This document shows positions 1 to 6,161 of a stretch of 7,723 bases of DNA, in pieces. The DNA comes from Holosporales bacterium (lineage in GTDB: Bacteria; Pseudomonadota; Alphaproteobacteria; BNTO01). Location of the stretch: positions 1 through 7,723 of the forward strand of contig JAISCJ010000038.1 of the NCBI GenBank assembly GCA_031265645.1. Reading direction: 5' to 3'. The first letter of the stretch is position 1. Each line of letters begins with the position of its first letter. The notes under the pieces are model-generated. The model did not search any database. It was not told where the DNA came from and was given only the letters and a program-made list of their open reading frames with translations. Both the position numbers and the translations under genes were made by a program.

Positions 1-1
1 T

Positions 2-1600
2 GGCACTGTTTTTGATCGCAATGGTAAAATTCTTGCGACTTCAAGCTTTAGCTATCGAGCGGCCATTGACCTGAACCAATACAATTCTTCAGGTTGGGGG
101 GCTCTATGCAAAATTTTAGGGCTTGATCCCGATATTTGCTTGTCCACATATGTAAGCAAGCAAATCCATAGTGTTGGTCCAACGTCTGTCATTCCAATAA
201 AAGATCAACTTACTTGGCGTGAAATTGCTGGTGTGGAGCTGCTGTCATCGCAAATTCCTGGAATAATGGTTATCCCCCGAATTATTCGCATATATCCTTA
301 TGGAAGCGATTGCTGTCATTGTGTTGGATACGTTACGCGCCCCAGTCAGAATGATGTCGAAAATAATGCCAACCTCAAAGTACTTGATGCTTCTATTGGA
401 AAAATGGGCATCGAACGCTACTTTGACGCAAGGCTTCAGGGCGAAATTGGCATAAAGCAGGTCGAGGTAAACGCCGCTCGTCGCATGGTTCGGCTAATCG
501 ACGAAAAGAGACCAGCGAAGGGAAGTGACGTATCTTTGACAATAGACATTGAACTGCAAAAGGAAGTAGCTCGCATAATGCAGGATGTCCGCTGCGGTGC
601 GATCCTTGTTTTGAACATCCGAACGGGGGACATTTTAGCGAGCGTTTCTGTTCCTTCGTTTGATCCAAACACATTTTCAAAAGCAGTGACATCAAAAGAC
701 TGGAATGAGTTGACAAACAATGCAGACTTGCCACTCATTAATCGGGCTGTTTCTGGCGTGTATGCTCCTGGTTCCGTGTTTAAGCCGATTGTTGCACTTG
801 CTGCACTTAATAACGGAATAATCCTCAAGCAAACTCGCTTTTGTTGCCCAGGGTATTACGAAATAAATCGAAATCGCTTTCACTGTCACTCGTGGCGATT
901 TGGCGGACATGGCTCAATGGATGTCATACGGTCATTGGAAAAATCATGCGACGTCTTTTTTTACAACGTGGCAGTAAAACTTGGGCTAACGCCAATCATT
1001 AATACCGCGAAGGACTTTGGATTTGGAGCTCGGACAAACGTGGAGCTACCAGAAGAAAAAAGAGGGCAGATTCCATCTACTAGCATGCCTTTGCAAAAGC
1101 AATACGTTGGACAAACGATAAACCTTTCAATCGGGCAAGGTCAATTAACTGCAACACCGCTGCAACTTGCTGTCATGACGGCTCGGTTGGCCAGTGGAAA
1201 GTGCATTACTCCGCATATTGTGATTAATGCCTCTTCAGATGAGTCATCACAACCGACCCCTGCCAAGCTACCATACTCAAACGACGCCCTTGAAATTGTG
1301 CGTGCGGGGATGGCTGCCGTTGTAAAAAGCGGACCCGGAATGCGCGCTCAAACGAACGCATTGAGCATTGCGGGAAAAACCGGAAGCACGCAAGTTTGCC
1401 GCATAACAAAGGAAGAGCGCCAGCATGGCCGAGCGATTGAGCGACCATATCACCTGAAAGATCATGCGATATTTATCGCATATGCTCCTGTGGACGATCC
1501 TCGCATTGCAGTTGTAGTTGTCGTCGAGCATGGAGAAAGCGGCGGTAGGGCCGCTGCTCCATTGGGCGGAAAGGCATTAGCGGCTGCTCTGCCGGACTAA
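2..1600 (+). CDS. mrdA: Penicillin-binding protein 2 (peptidoglycan D,D-transpeptidase), 5'-truncated by window edge
   Basis: This is the monofunctional class B transpeptidase that cross-links peptidoglycan in the lateral wall, working with RodA and MreB in the elongasome on the periplasmic side of the inner membrane. The frame is open from base 2 without a start, giving 532 residues. It begins in the pedestal domain (GTVFDRNGKILATS), so the membrane anchor and roughly the first 60-100 residues are missing. A TTG at 140 is not the start, because good PBP2 sequence continues upstream of it. All three penicillin-binding motifs are present: SxxK as SVFK (catalytic Ser at 773-775), the SxD/N motif as SCD (944-952), and KTG as GKTGS (KTG at 1376-1384). 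The pedestal also shows IPGI, GYV, GIERYFD and LTID. The last ~105 bases are duplicated at 3331-3437. The next gene is convergent; mrdB/rodA does not follow. Identification is firm. Confidence 0.95.
   Translation, partial: GTVFDRNGKILATSSFSYRAAIDLNQYNSSGWGALCKILGLDPDICLSTYVSKQIHSVGPTSVIPIKDQLTWREIAGVELLSSQIPGIMVIPRIIRIYPYGSDCCHCVGYVTRPSQNDVENNANLKVLDASIGKMGIERYFDARLQGEIGIKQVEVNAARRMVRLIDEKRPAKGSDVSLTIDIELQKEVARIMQDVRCGAILVLNIRTGDILASVSVPSFDPNTFSKAVTSKDWNELTNNADLPLINRAVSGVYAPGSVFKPIVALAALNNGIILKQTRFCCPGYYEINRNRFHCHSWRFGGHGSMDVIRSLEKSCDVFFYNVAVKLGLTPIINTAKDFGFGARTNVELPEEKRGQIPSTSMPLQKQYVGQTINLSIGQGQLTATPLQLAVMTARLASGKCITPHIVINASSDESSQPTPAKLPYSNDALEIVRAGMAAVVKSGPGMRAQTNALSIAGKTGSTQVCRITKEERQHGRAIERPYHLKDHAIFIAYAPVDDPRIAVVVVVEHGESGGRAAAPLGGKALAAALPD
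1481..1585 (+). repeat. Intact copy of a ~105-bp direct repeat (mrdA 3' end)
   Basis: This stretch of mrdA, from IAYAPVDDP to near the C-terminus, matches 3331-3437 in the same orientation. By hand alignment 87 of 105 bases are identical, with one single-base gap and one 3-base insertion in the second copy. It is the functional member of the pair, because it lies inside the full mrdA frame. The two copies bracket the HExxH protein gene. Confidence 0.85.
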
Positions 1601-1621
1601 AATAATAGATACCTAATTATT

Positions 1622-1640
1622 TATTGAATTTGATTCAATA
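1622..1640. terminator. AT-rich hairpin between convergent genes, possible weak terminator
   Basis: An 8-bp perfect stem (TATTGAAT / ATTCAATA) with a 3-base loop lies in the 58-base gap between the mrdA stop and the stop of the opposing protease-like gene. Its position suits a bidirectional terminator. The stem has little G+C and no clean T-run follows on either strand, so function is uncertain. Confidence 0.3.
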
Positions 1641-1658
1641 CTTTCCATCACATTAAAA

Positions 1659-3248
1659 TCAAAGTTGCTTCGGTATTGGAAGTCCTGCACGAGATGAAAA
1701 ATTTTGAATTTGACCGTATATTTGTTCGTATATATTCATATATATGGGATGGATACAATGAAAGTTTTGATGTATAATTATTAAGCTTATTAAACTCTTA
1801 TCTGCAACTCCAGTTTTGTGAAATAATCTCGGTCTATTGCCTTCATACAAGGCAAACCCAGCTTCACTGACTGGCGATATAATAAACCTTAATTTATTAT
1901 TTATGAGGATTGTGTGTACACCTAGTATGACACCTATTTCTTCTGTATCGGTTAATAGAAATTTTAGAATAGATACACCATAGTCTACTAAAGGTATGGG
2001 AGAAATATTGAGCTTTTTCTGAATTAGTTCCATGCTTTCTCGTTCGCGATACAGTGCATGCGTATATCGAGCTCTCAGTCGTTTTTTTTCACGTTCTAAG
2101 CGTGGATCGTCTTTAATTTTTTTGCTGGACACTTTAGACAATGCCTGACCAGCAATATGTATCCATAATGAATTAGAGCTATCGTCGAGATAGTCGTTTG
2201 TGTGACGTAATTCATGAAATAAACATTCATGAGCCTCTAGTTTTTCTACACTCGCTAGCTTTATTATACCAAAAAACAAATTTCTTTCTCGGTCATATAT
2301 CTGCATATATACACTTCCGGTTATTTGTATCAAAAAAAGAGACACTTGTTTAAATTCGTTATACATTGTTACGCACTGATTTTCATATTGTAGATCAGAT
2401 CTTAATTCTGAACCTGTGCTGTTCCATATTTCGAACATAGCGGGGAACTCTGAATAATAACCCATCCGTTGTTTTGGCAGATTTTCTCTATAATACCTAG
2501 TAAAATTGTTGTGGCCAGATTCTCCAAAAAATATAATTATTTGTGCAGTTTTATTTATTCCAGTTAATAGTGGGTGCTCCAGTAAATATAATAGTTCTGT
2601 TCTGCCAATAGGATTCGCTAGTATCTTCATAAAAGCAGATTTTGCCGCGTATATATCTCCATGTATGGCAGAGTCTGGAATTATTTTTTGTAAATCTTCC
2701 ATTGTGAGCTTTCGGGCTCGATTTGCCATATCGATGACGTTTTCACGGCAAGGACCTTGAAGCGAGGAATAGTCGAATAATTTCAATGTTCGACAAAGGT
2801 CACCCTGTGGAAGTAAAGATCTGTCGACATAACCATCACCCTGTGAACGTGAAGGTATGCCGAAATTCAATATTTTTTGTTCATGAACCTCATCCGTCCC
2901 TATTAGCGCCTGATCTTCTTCTAACCGAAATGTAACATTAGAGCCAGGTAAAAGACTTAAAATATTACCATCGCGCTTCTGGCTTGGCGTGTGAGCTAAA
3001 CATATTGGTGTAAATAGTGGACCATTCGACGCTTGGGGATATGCTTTGAGAGAAAATGTTACCAAGCAAGGGGATTTCATATCAGGATTAGTGCAATTTT
3101 CTGCGTTCTCGATAAACAAATGAGGATAACCCAGCCACATATTGAGTGGATTGCAGTCTGTTACGTTTGGTGGGACTTGAATAGAACATTCTCCTATTGC
3201 GCTCCTTACGACTAGCAGCATTGCTAAAAAGATATGATTTTTTATCAT
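1659..3248 (-). CDS. Exported cysteine-rich protein with HExxH zinc-metallopeptidase motif (possible M91/NleD-like effector)
   Basis: This is a 529-residue protein not recognised with certainty. I chose the ATG at 3246-3248 because it follows an AGGT ribosome-binding site (5-base spacer) and yields a normal signal peptide: MIKN, a hydrophobic core (IFLAMLLVV), then SAIG before the likely cleavage ahead of EC. The frame can extend to a TTG at 3290, but that would bury the signal peptide. The N-terminal third is rich in cysteine (about seven in the first 170 residues), fitting disulfides after export. HELRH at about residues 345-349 is a canonical HExxH zinc site with catalytic Glu346. About 85 residues downstream, TDTEEIGVILG could supply a third ligand. 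The order NPIGRTELLYLL, HELRH, then TEEIGVILG resembles NleD-type M91 peptidases, from memory only. The gene is visibly AT-richer than its neighbours and lies between two copies of the mrdA tail. It may be a secreted host- or competitor-directed protease; the substrate is unknown. Confidence 0.75.
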   Translation of the reverse strand: MIKNHIFLAMLLVVRSAIGECSIQVPPNVTDCNPLNMWLGYPHLFIENAENCTNPDMKSPCLVTFSLKAYPQASNGPLFTPICLAHTPSQKRDGNILSLLPGSNVTFRLEEDQALIGTDEVHEQKILNFGIPSRSQGDGYVDRSLLPQGDLCRTLKLFDYSSLQGPCRENVIDMANRARKLTMEDLQKIIPDSAIHGDIYAAKSAFMKILANPIGRTELLYLLEHPLLTGINKTAQIIIFFGESGHNNFTRYYRENLPKQRMGYYSEFPAMFEIWNSTGSELRSDLQYENQCVTMYNEFKQVSLFLIQITGSVYMQIYDRERNLFFGIIKLASVEKLEAHECLFHELRHTNDYLDDSSNSLWIHIAGQALSKVSSKKIKDDPRLEREKKRLRARYTHALYRERESMELIQKKLNISPIPLVDYGVSILKFLLTDTEEIGVILGVHTILINNKLRFIISPVSEAGFALYEGNRPRLFHKTGVADKSLISLIIIHQNFHCIHPIYMNIYEQIYGQIQNFSSRAGLPIPKQL

Positions 3249-3253
3249 ATTAA

Positions 3254-3257
3254 ACCT
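3254..3257 (-). promoter_or_regulatory. Ribosome-binding site deciding the start of the HExxH gene
   Basis: On the minus strand AGGT stands 5 bases before the ATG at 3248. No comparable site precedes the TTG at 3290. This supports the shorter protein that begins directly with its signal peptide. Confidence 0.55.
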
Positions 3258-3330
3258 AATTTTGAGATCATGAATAACTAGTGCTATCAAAATTCTACGA
3301 AATACGCAAAATCCCGAAAATCGACCCTGT

Positions 3331-3440
3331 TACGTCTCTGTGTACGATTCTTGCATTGCAGTTGTTGTTGTGTCGAGCATGGATAAAGCGGCGGAAGAGC
3401 CGCTGTTTCCTTGGGTGGAAATGCCTTATTCGCGGCTTAA
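3331..3440 (+). pseudogene. Decayed remnant of the mrdA 3' end
   Basis: This stretch is homologous to 1481-1600 in the same orientation. Hand alignment of 3331-3437 against 1481-1585 gives 87 identities over 105 mrdA positions. One base is deleted in the GTTGTNGTTGT region (near 3371), which shifts the frame after IAVVVV, and three bases are inserted just before GCGGCT. A TAA at 3438-3440 falls where the mrdA stop would be expected, but it is out of the mrdA frame. No start codon or upstream PBP2 sequence is present, so only the tail was copied or left behind. An open frame running through it is not a gene. It lies 16 bases from the stop of comM, which suggests that mrdA and comM were once direct convergent neighbours and that the protease gene came between them. 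Confidence 0.8.
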
Positions 3441-3456
3441 CTTAATTTATAGTTTT

Positions 3457-4938
3457 TTACATATACGGGCTATTGTATCTGTAGTGTATTGCCTCTTCGA
3501 CATGGTGTTCCTTTATTTCCTCGGATCTATCCAGGCTTGCGATACTTAGGGCAACTTTTAGTAGTCTCGTGCAGCTTCGAGCCGATAAATCTCGCTTTTC
3601 TGCAAAAATTCGAACACACGTTTGCGTATCAGGCAGCAATTGTTCGCGTTCGTTCTTCGGCAAATTTTGCCTAAACTCAAGTGCAGAAATTACTCGTTGC
3701 TGAATATCTGCAGATGTATCTACTGGAAGCGCTTGTTTTCGTGGCAACAAGTCGTCCACAGAAACTTGAGGAACGTATATAACAAGGTCAAAGCGGTCAA
3801 ACAGTGGCCCTGAAATCTTAGATTGATAGTCAGATGCACATCTTGGGGCGCGAGAGCACTCTTTCTGTGTCACGCCATAATATCCACATCGGCATGGGTT
3901 CATTGCCGCCACAAGTTGTATTTTTGCTGGATACGTTACGTGTTGGTTCGCTCGCGAAACTGTGATTACGTTTGATTCAAGTGGTTGCCGCAAAGATTCC
4001 AACGCAGTGCGCGAAAACTCTGGCAGCTCGTCCAAAAACAGCACGCCATTGTGCGAGAGCGATACTTCCCCAGGCTTGGCGTGTATACCTCCGCCAATGA
4101 GCGCCACGAGTGACGCAGAGTGGTGCGGTGCGCGAAATGGTCGTTGCGCCATGAGCCCTTCATCGGGAAGCATTCCCGCTAAGCTATATATCATTGTGGT
4201 CTCGATGGCTTCATTAGGGCTCAATGGAGGCAAAATTCCCATTAAGCGCTGTGAAATCATTGACTTGCCTGCACCTGGAGGACCAATCATCAATATGTTG
4301 TGGTGCCCAACTGCCGCAATTTCAAAGGCTCGTTTCAGCAAAGATTGCCCTCGTACGTCTTGCATATCCCCGCAGTTCGACGCCGATATCGCCTTAATTG
4401 ACGGAGGTGTTGGATTTGCTAGCTGAGTGTCCCCTTTAAAATGGCTGACGAGCGACACTAAATCTGGCGCAGCGAGTACATGAAGATGATTCCCTGCCCA
4501 GGAAGCTTCGTTGCTGTTGGCGGATGGGCATATCAACCCCCTGCTAGTGGACGACGCCATAAGTGCGGCAGCTAATACTCCAATAACCGGTGCAATTAGC
4601 GCATCTAAACTCAAGCCTCCAATAATCACATATTCCTGAAGCTGGTTTTTGTCGAATGCATCAAGAGCAGCCAATATTCCAAGCGCGATCGGCAAATCGT
4701 AGTGCGCACCTTCCTTTTGTAAATCAGATGGCGCCAAATTGACGATTATGCGTCTCGGTGGCAGTGTTAATCCAACATGAGAAAAACTTGCCCTGATCCG
4801 CTCTTTTGATTCAGCAATAGATTTATCAGGCAATCCCACAATGACAAAGTTTGGCAAACCTGACGCAATTTGAACCTCGACTGAAACATCTTTAGTTTCA
4901 ATGCCATTGAAGGCGACGGTGGACAGTTTGCTCAACAT
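3457..4938 (-). CDS. comM: YifB/ComM family Mg-chelatase-like AAA+ ATPase
   Basis: This 493-residue protein is close to the usual family length of about 500. ComM is a hexameric helicase that promotes branch migration when incoming single-stranded DNA is integrated during natural transformation; YifB-type homologues are widespread even in species not known to be competent. The N-terminal Lon-S5-like domain covers residues 1 to about 165 (GLPNFVIVGLPD, KEGAHYDLPIAL). The AAA+ core has Walker A GPPGAGKS at 219-226, Walker B VLFLDE at 299-304 and the arginine-finger region SGPLFDRFD at 377-384. A Cys cluster (C349, C351, C361, C367, within NPCRCGYYG...) matches the family's zinc-binding-like insert. 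The C-terminal domain ends at EEAIHYRYNSPYM. A strong AGGTGAG lies 8 bases before the ATG. It reads in the same direction as the Met-rich gene 170 bases upstream. A weak TTTACC/TATATC pair with 17-base spacing lies in that gap. Confidence 0.95.
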   Translation of the reverse strand: MLSKLSTVAFNGIETKDVSVEVQIASGLPNFVIVGLPDKSIAESKERIRASFSHVGLTLPPRRIIVNLAPSDLQKEGAHYDLPIALGILAALDAFDKNQLQEYVIIGGLSLDALIAPVIGVLAAALMASSTSRGLICPSANSNEASWAGNHLHVLAAPDLVSLVSHFKGDTQLANPTPPSIKAISASNCGDMQDVRGQSLLKRAFEIAAVGHHNILMIGPPGAGKSMISQRLMGILPPLSPNEAIETTMIYSLAGMLPDEGLMAQRPFRAPHHSASLVALIGGGIHAKPGEVSLSHNGVLFLDELPEFSRTALESLRQPLESNVITVSRANQHVTYPAKIQLVAAMNPCRCGYYGVTQKECSRAPRCASDYQSKISGPLFDRFDLVIYVPQVSVDDLLPRKQALPVDTSADIQQRVISALEFRQNLPKNEREQLLPDTQTCVRIFAEKRDLSARSCTRLLKVALSIASLDRSEEIKEHHVEEAIHYRYNSPYM

Positions 4939-4946
4939 AAGAATTG

Positions 4947-4953
4947 CTCACCT
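4947..4953 (-). promoter_or_regulatory. Strong Shine-Dalgarno of comM
   Basis: The minus strand reads AGGTGAG with 8 bases before the ATG at 4938. It is the best ribosome-binding site in the window and fixes the comM start. It also suggests that comM is translated independently of the gene upstream. Confidence 0.7.
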
Positions 4954-5049
4954 GAAAATTCGTATTTTTCGATATATATTCATTGCTAAATTAGGTAAAA
5001 CCTCCGCAGGCAGGACATATATAATAAACAAGCTTCAGACGATTTCACA

Positions 5050-5087
5050 GGGCCCCCCCAAATAAATTGAATGAGGGCCCAATTTAT
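5050..5087. other. Structured intergenic element with paired GGGCCC and C7 run
   Basis: Downstream of the Met-rich gene (minus strand) lie two GGGCCC sites (5050-5055 and 5075-5080). The first is extended into a run of seven C. Overlapping them is an 8-bp stem ATAAATTG (5062-5069) / CAATTTAT (5080-5087). The GC pairing and the AT stem share bases, so they are mutually exclusive folds. It may end transcription of the Met-rich gene or act in the leader of comM. No T-run follows, so a simple intrinsic terminator is not demonstrated. Confidence 0.35.
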
Positions 5088-5108
5088 GCAAACTCAGGAT
5101 GCTAAAAG

Positions 5109-5738
5109 CTATGGTCGCGCACCACGAACCGCTGTTGTCGCAGCTGGAGCCGCAGCTACTGGGTAAGCAGCCGCAGCTGGAGCCGCAGCCACTGGATAAG
5201 CAGCCGCAGCTGGAGCCGCAGCATACGCTGCAGGTGCTGGCAGATACGCAGGGCTTGCAAATTGTTGTTGCTGCATTTGCTGCATCTGCTGTTGCATCTG
5301 TTGTTGCTGCTGCTGTTGCATTAGCATCATGTAAATTTGCATCAGGTACGTGCGAATTGGCTCAAAATTCTTAACAATACCTGTCAGGATTGCTTTTACC
5401 GCATCATACATATCCTGATCTTTGATCTTTTCGGCAACCTTCATACATTCATCCAACGTTGCGCCTGAGGCTCCCATCATCGCCATCATCATGGGGTTCA
5501 TCCCGCCCATCATGCCGCCTCCCATCATGGGGTTCATGCCTCCCATACCTCCCATTCCACCCCCCATCATGGGGTTCATACCTCCCATACCTCCCATTCC
5601 ACCCATCATGGGGTTCATCATGCCACCCATCATGCCCCCCATCATTCCAGCCAGACCAGGCAAACTAGGCATCATACCCATTGAATGTCCAATTGTTGAT
5701 GCGCAGAACACGCCTAATACAAAAATCTTTTTTTTCAT
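5109..5738 (-). CDS. Small exported Met/Gly-rich low-complexity protein
   Basis: I do not recognise this 209-residue protein. It starts with a Sec-type signal peptide (MKKK, then IFVLGVFCASTIG, cleavage near residue 18-19). Residues 20-88 are a Met/Gly block with 29 methionines in 69 residues, built from four MNPMM units separated by GGM runs (unit spacing 13, 14 and 12 residues). Residues 92-140 look like an ordinary amphipathic helical region (LDECMKVAEKIKDQDMYDAV...). Residues 138-159 are Gln/Met-rich with coiled-coil potential, and the rest is Ala/Pro with AAAPAAAAYPV repeated in tandem. Uninterrupted frame through all repeats and a plausible start (ATG at 5736-5738, GAG 6-8 bases upstream) argue for a real gene. 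Met clusters can bind Cu(I) or Ag(I), and low-complexity tails occur in envelope or surface proteins; neither role is shown. It is upstream of comM on the same strand, and the tRNA-Glu gene is divergent from it. Confidence 0.75.
   Translation of the reverse strand: MKKKIFVLGVFCASTIGHSMGMMPSLPGLAGMMGGMMGGMMNPMMGGMGGMGGMNPMMGGGMGGMGGMNPMMGGGMMGGMNPMMMAMMGASGATLDECMKVAEKIKDQDMYDAVKAILTGIVKNFEPIRTYLMQIYMMLMQQQQQQQMQQQMQQMQQQQFASPAYLPAPAAYAAAPAAAAYPVAAAPAAAAYPVAAAPAATTAVRGARP
5138..5222. repeat. 33-bp tandem repeat, about 2.5 copies, within the Met-rich protein gene
   Basis: Copies run 5138-5170 and 5171-5203, with a partial third copy from 5204. The unit contains CCGCAGCTGGAGCCGCAGC and encodes AAAPAAAAYPV on the minus strand. 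The first two copies differ at only three positions, which suggests recent expansion. The 33-base period keeps the frame, so copy-number change would alter tail length without breaking the protein. Confidence 0.8.
5485..5650. repeat. In-frame Met/Gly-coding repeat block
   Basis: The 15-base core CATCATGGGGTTCAT occurs four times, ending at 5501, 5537, 5579 and 5618. The spacings are 36, 42 and 39 bases, all multiples of three. Each core encodes the MNPMM motif on the minus strand, with GGM-coding triplets between. The region is prone to slippage yet has stayed in frame. Confidence 0.75.
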
Positions 5739-6014
5739 AGCAATCTCACGCTTCTTCTTTTTCGATTTTATCTTTATCTGAATACAGAATACAGTAAAGA
5801 TATTAAATATTAGTTAAAGAATGTCGTGCAACACTGGTGATTATGTATTTGTGTTATATTTTCCACATTAATAAGTATACAGAAGTTGCCGCTTTTAGTA
5901 TGACAGGGTAGCATGAGCAATACCAAATTATAGCATAACGTGGGGATAGTAGTTTCGCATAGTGTTGCACGTGTTTATTTAAACGGCAGCTGAGTTTTAT
6001 CCGTGATTACCTCA
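5739..6014. other. AT-rich intergenic region between divergent genes, no gene seen
   Basis: About 300 bases lie between the start of the Met-rich gene (minus) and tRNA-Glu (plus). Short ATG-started frames in it stop within a few codons. It must hold the promoter of the Met-rich gene, but I see no convincing -35/-10 pair on the minus strand. It contains the inverted repeat at 5825-5835 / 5961-5971 and, at its right end, the tRNA promoter listed separately. Confidence 0.5.
5825..5971. repeat. 11-bp perfect inverted repeat enclosing 125 bases
   Basis: CGTGCAACACT (5825-5835) is the exact reverse complement of AGTGTTGCACG (5961-5971). The 3-base word TGT flanks the pair directly on both sides (5822-5824 and 5972-5974), which would suit a small non-autonomous element with a 3-bp target duplication. 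It could equally be the closing stem of a small RNA or a coincidence. No transposase lies within. Confidence 0.4.
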
Positions 6015-6043
6015 TTGACCACAATCAGCAACGTCGATATGAT
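6015..6043 (+). promoter_or_regulatory. Sigma-70-like promoter of tRNA-Glu
   Basis: TTGACC (6015-6020) and TATGAT (6038-6043) each match 5 of 6 consensus bases and are separated by exactly 17 bases. The tRNA's first base is 9 bases after the -10 box, so the predicted transcription start is within a few bases of the mature tRNA 5' end. Confidence 0.75.
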
Positions 6044-6051
6044 GTGATTAT

Positions 6052-6126
6052 GTCTCCTTCGTCTAGCGGTTAGGACATCGCCCTCTCACGGCGGTAACAT
6101 GGGTTCAAGTCCCGTAGGAGACGCCA
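6052..6126 (+). tRNA. tRNA-Glu, anticodon CTC
   Basis: This is a 75-base cloverleaf with encoded CCA. The acceptor stem GTCTCCT (6052-6058) pairs fully with AGGAGAC (6116-6122), followed by discriminator G and CCA (6124-6126). The anticodon stem TCGCC (6078-6082) / GGCGG (6090-6094) encloses loop CTCTCAC with anticodon CTC at 6085-6087, which reads GAG. The T arm is ATGGG-TTCAAGT-CCCGT. The sequence closely follows the familiar bacterial tRNA-Glu pattern, where the anticodon is more often TTC. era begins 35-90 bases downstream with no terminator between, so tRNA and mRNA probably share a transcript that is cut at the tRNA 3' end. Confidence 0.95.
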
Positions 6127-6141
6127 ATTGGTGCGAAACAG

Positions 6142-6150
6142 TGATATGAT
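6142..6150 (+). promoter_or_regulatory. Possible extended -10 promoter for era
   Basis: TGATATGAT fits the extended -10 form TGn-TATNAT. No -35 match is visible 17 bases upstream, where the tRNA 3' end lies. Initiation near 6157 would be almost leaderless for the TTG at 6162 but would give a normal leader for a GTG at 6216. Confidence 0.35.
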
Positions 6151-6161
6151 GAATTGTTGTC

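Noticed and set aside
140..142. TTG as the start of mrdA
   Set aside because: Clear PBP2 sequence (GTVFDRNGKILATS and onward) continues in frame upstream to base 2, so the gene simply enters from outside the window.
3288..3290. TTG as the start of the HExxH protein
   Set aside because: It would put 14 residues ahead of the signal peptide, and it lacks the AGGT site seen before the ATG at 3248.
3340..3549. Open frame of 69 codons on the plus strand
   Set aside because: It begins in the mrdA remnant, passes the frameshift, and then runs antisense into the comM 3' end; it is decay plus shadow, not a gene.
3962..4426. 154-codon plus-strand open frame
   Set aside because: It is entirely antisense to the conserved ATPase core of comM.
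5485..5650. CRISPR-like array of short repeats
   Set aside because: Repeats lie inside a coding frame, intervals are multiples of three and are themselves repetitive, and no unique spacers or cas genes are present.
5485..5680. GroEL C-terminal GGM tail
   Set aside because: GGM runs recall the GroEL tail, but the block follows a signal peptide at the N-terminus and no chaperonin sequence is present.
5422..5781. Proline/isoleucine-rich open frame opposite the Met-rich gene
   Set aside because: It is the antisense image of the Met/Gly repeats, with no signal for translation; the minus-strand frame has a signal peptide and a normal middle domain.
5837..6053. 10-bp direct repeat GTGATTATGT at 5837-5846 and 6044-6053
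   Set aside because: It is a single short AT-rich match; the second copy overlaps the transcription start of the tRNA. Nothing else links the two sites, so chance is likely.
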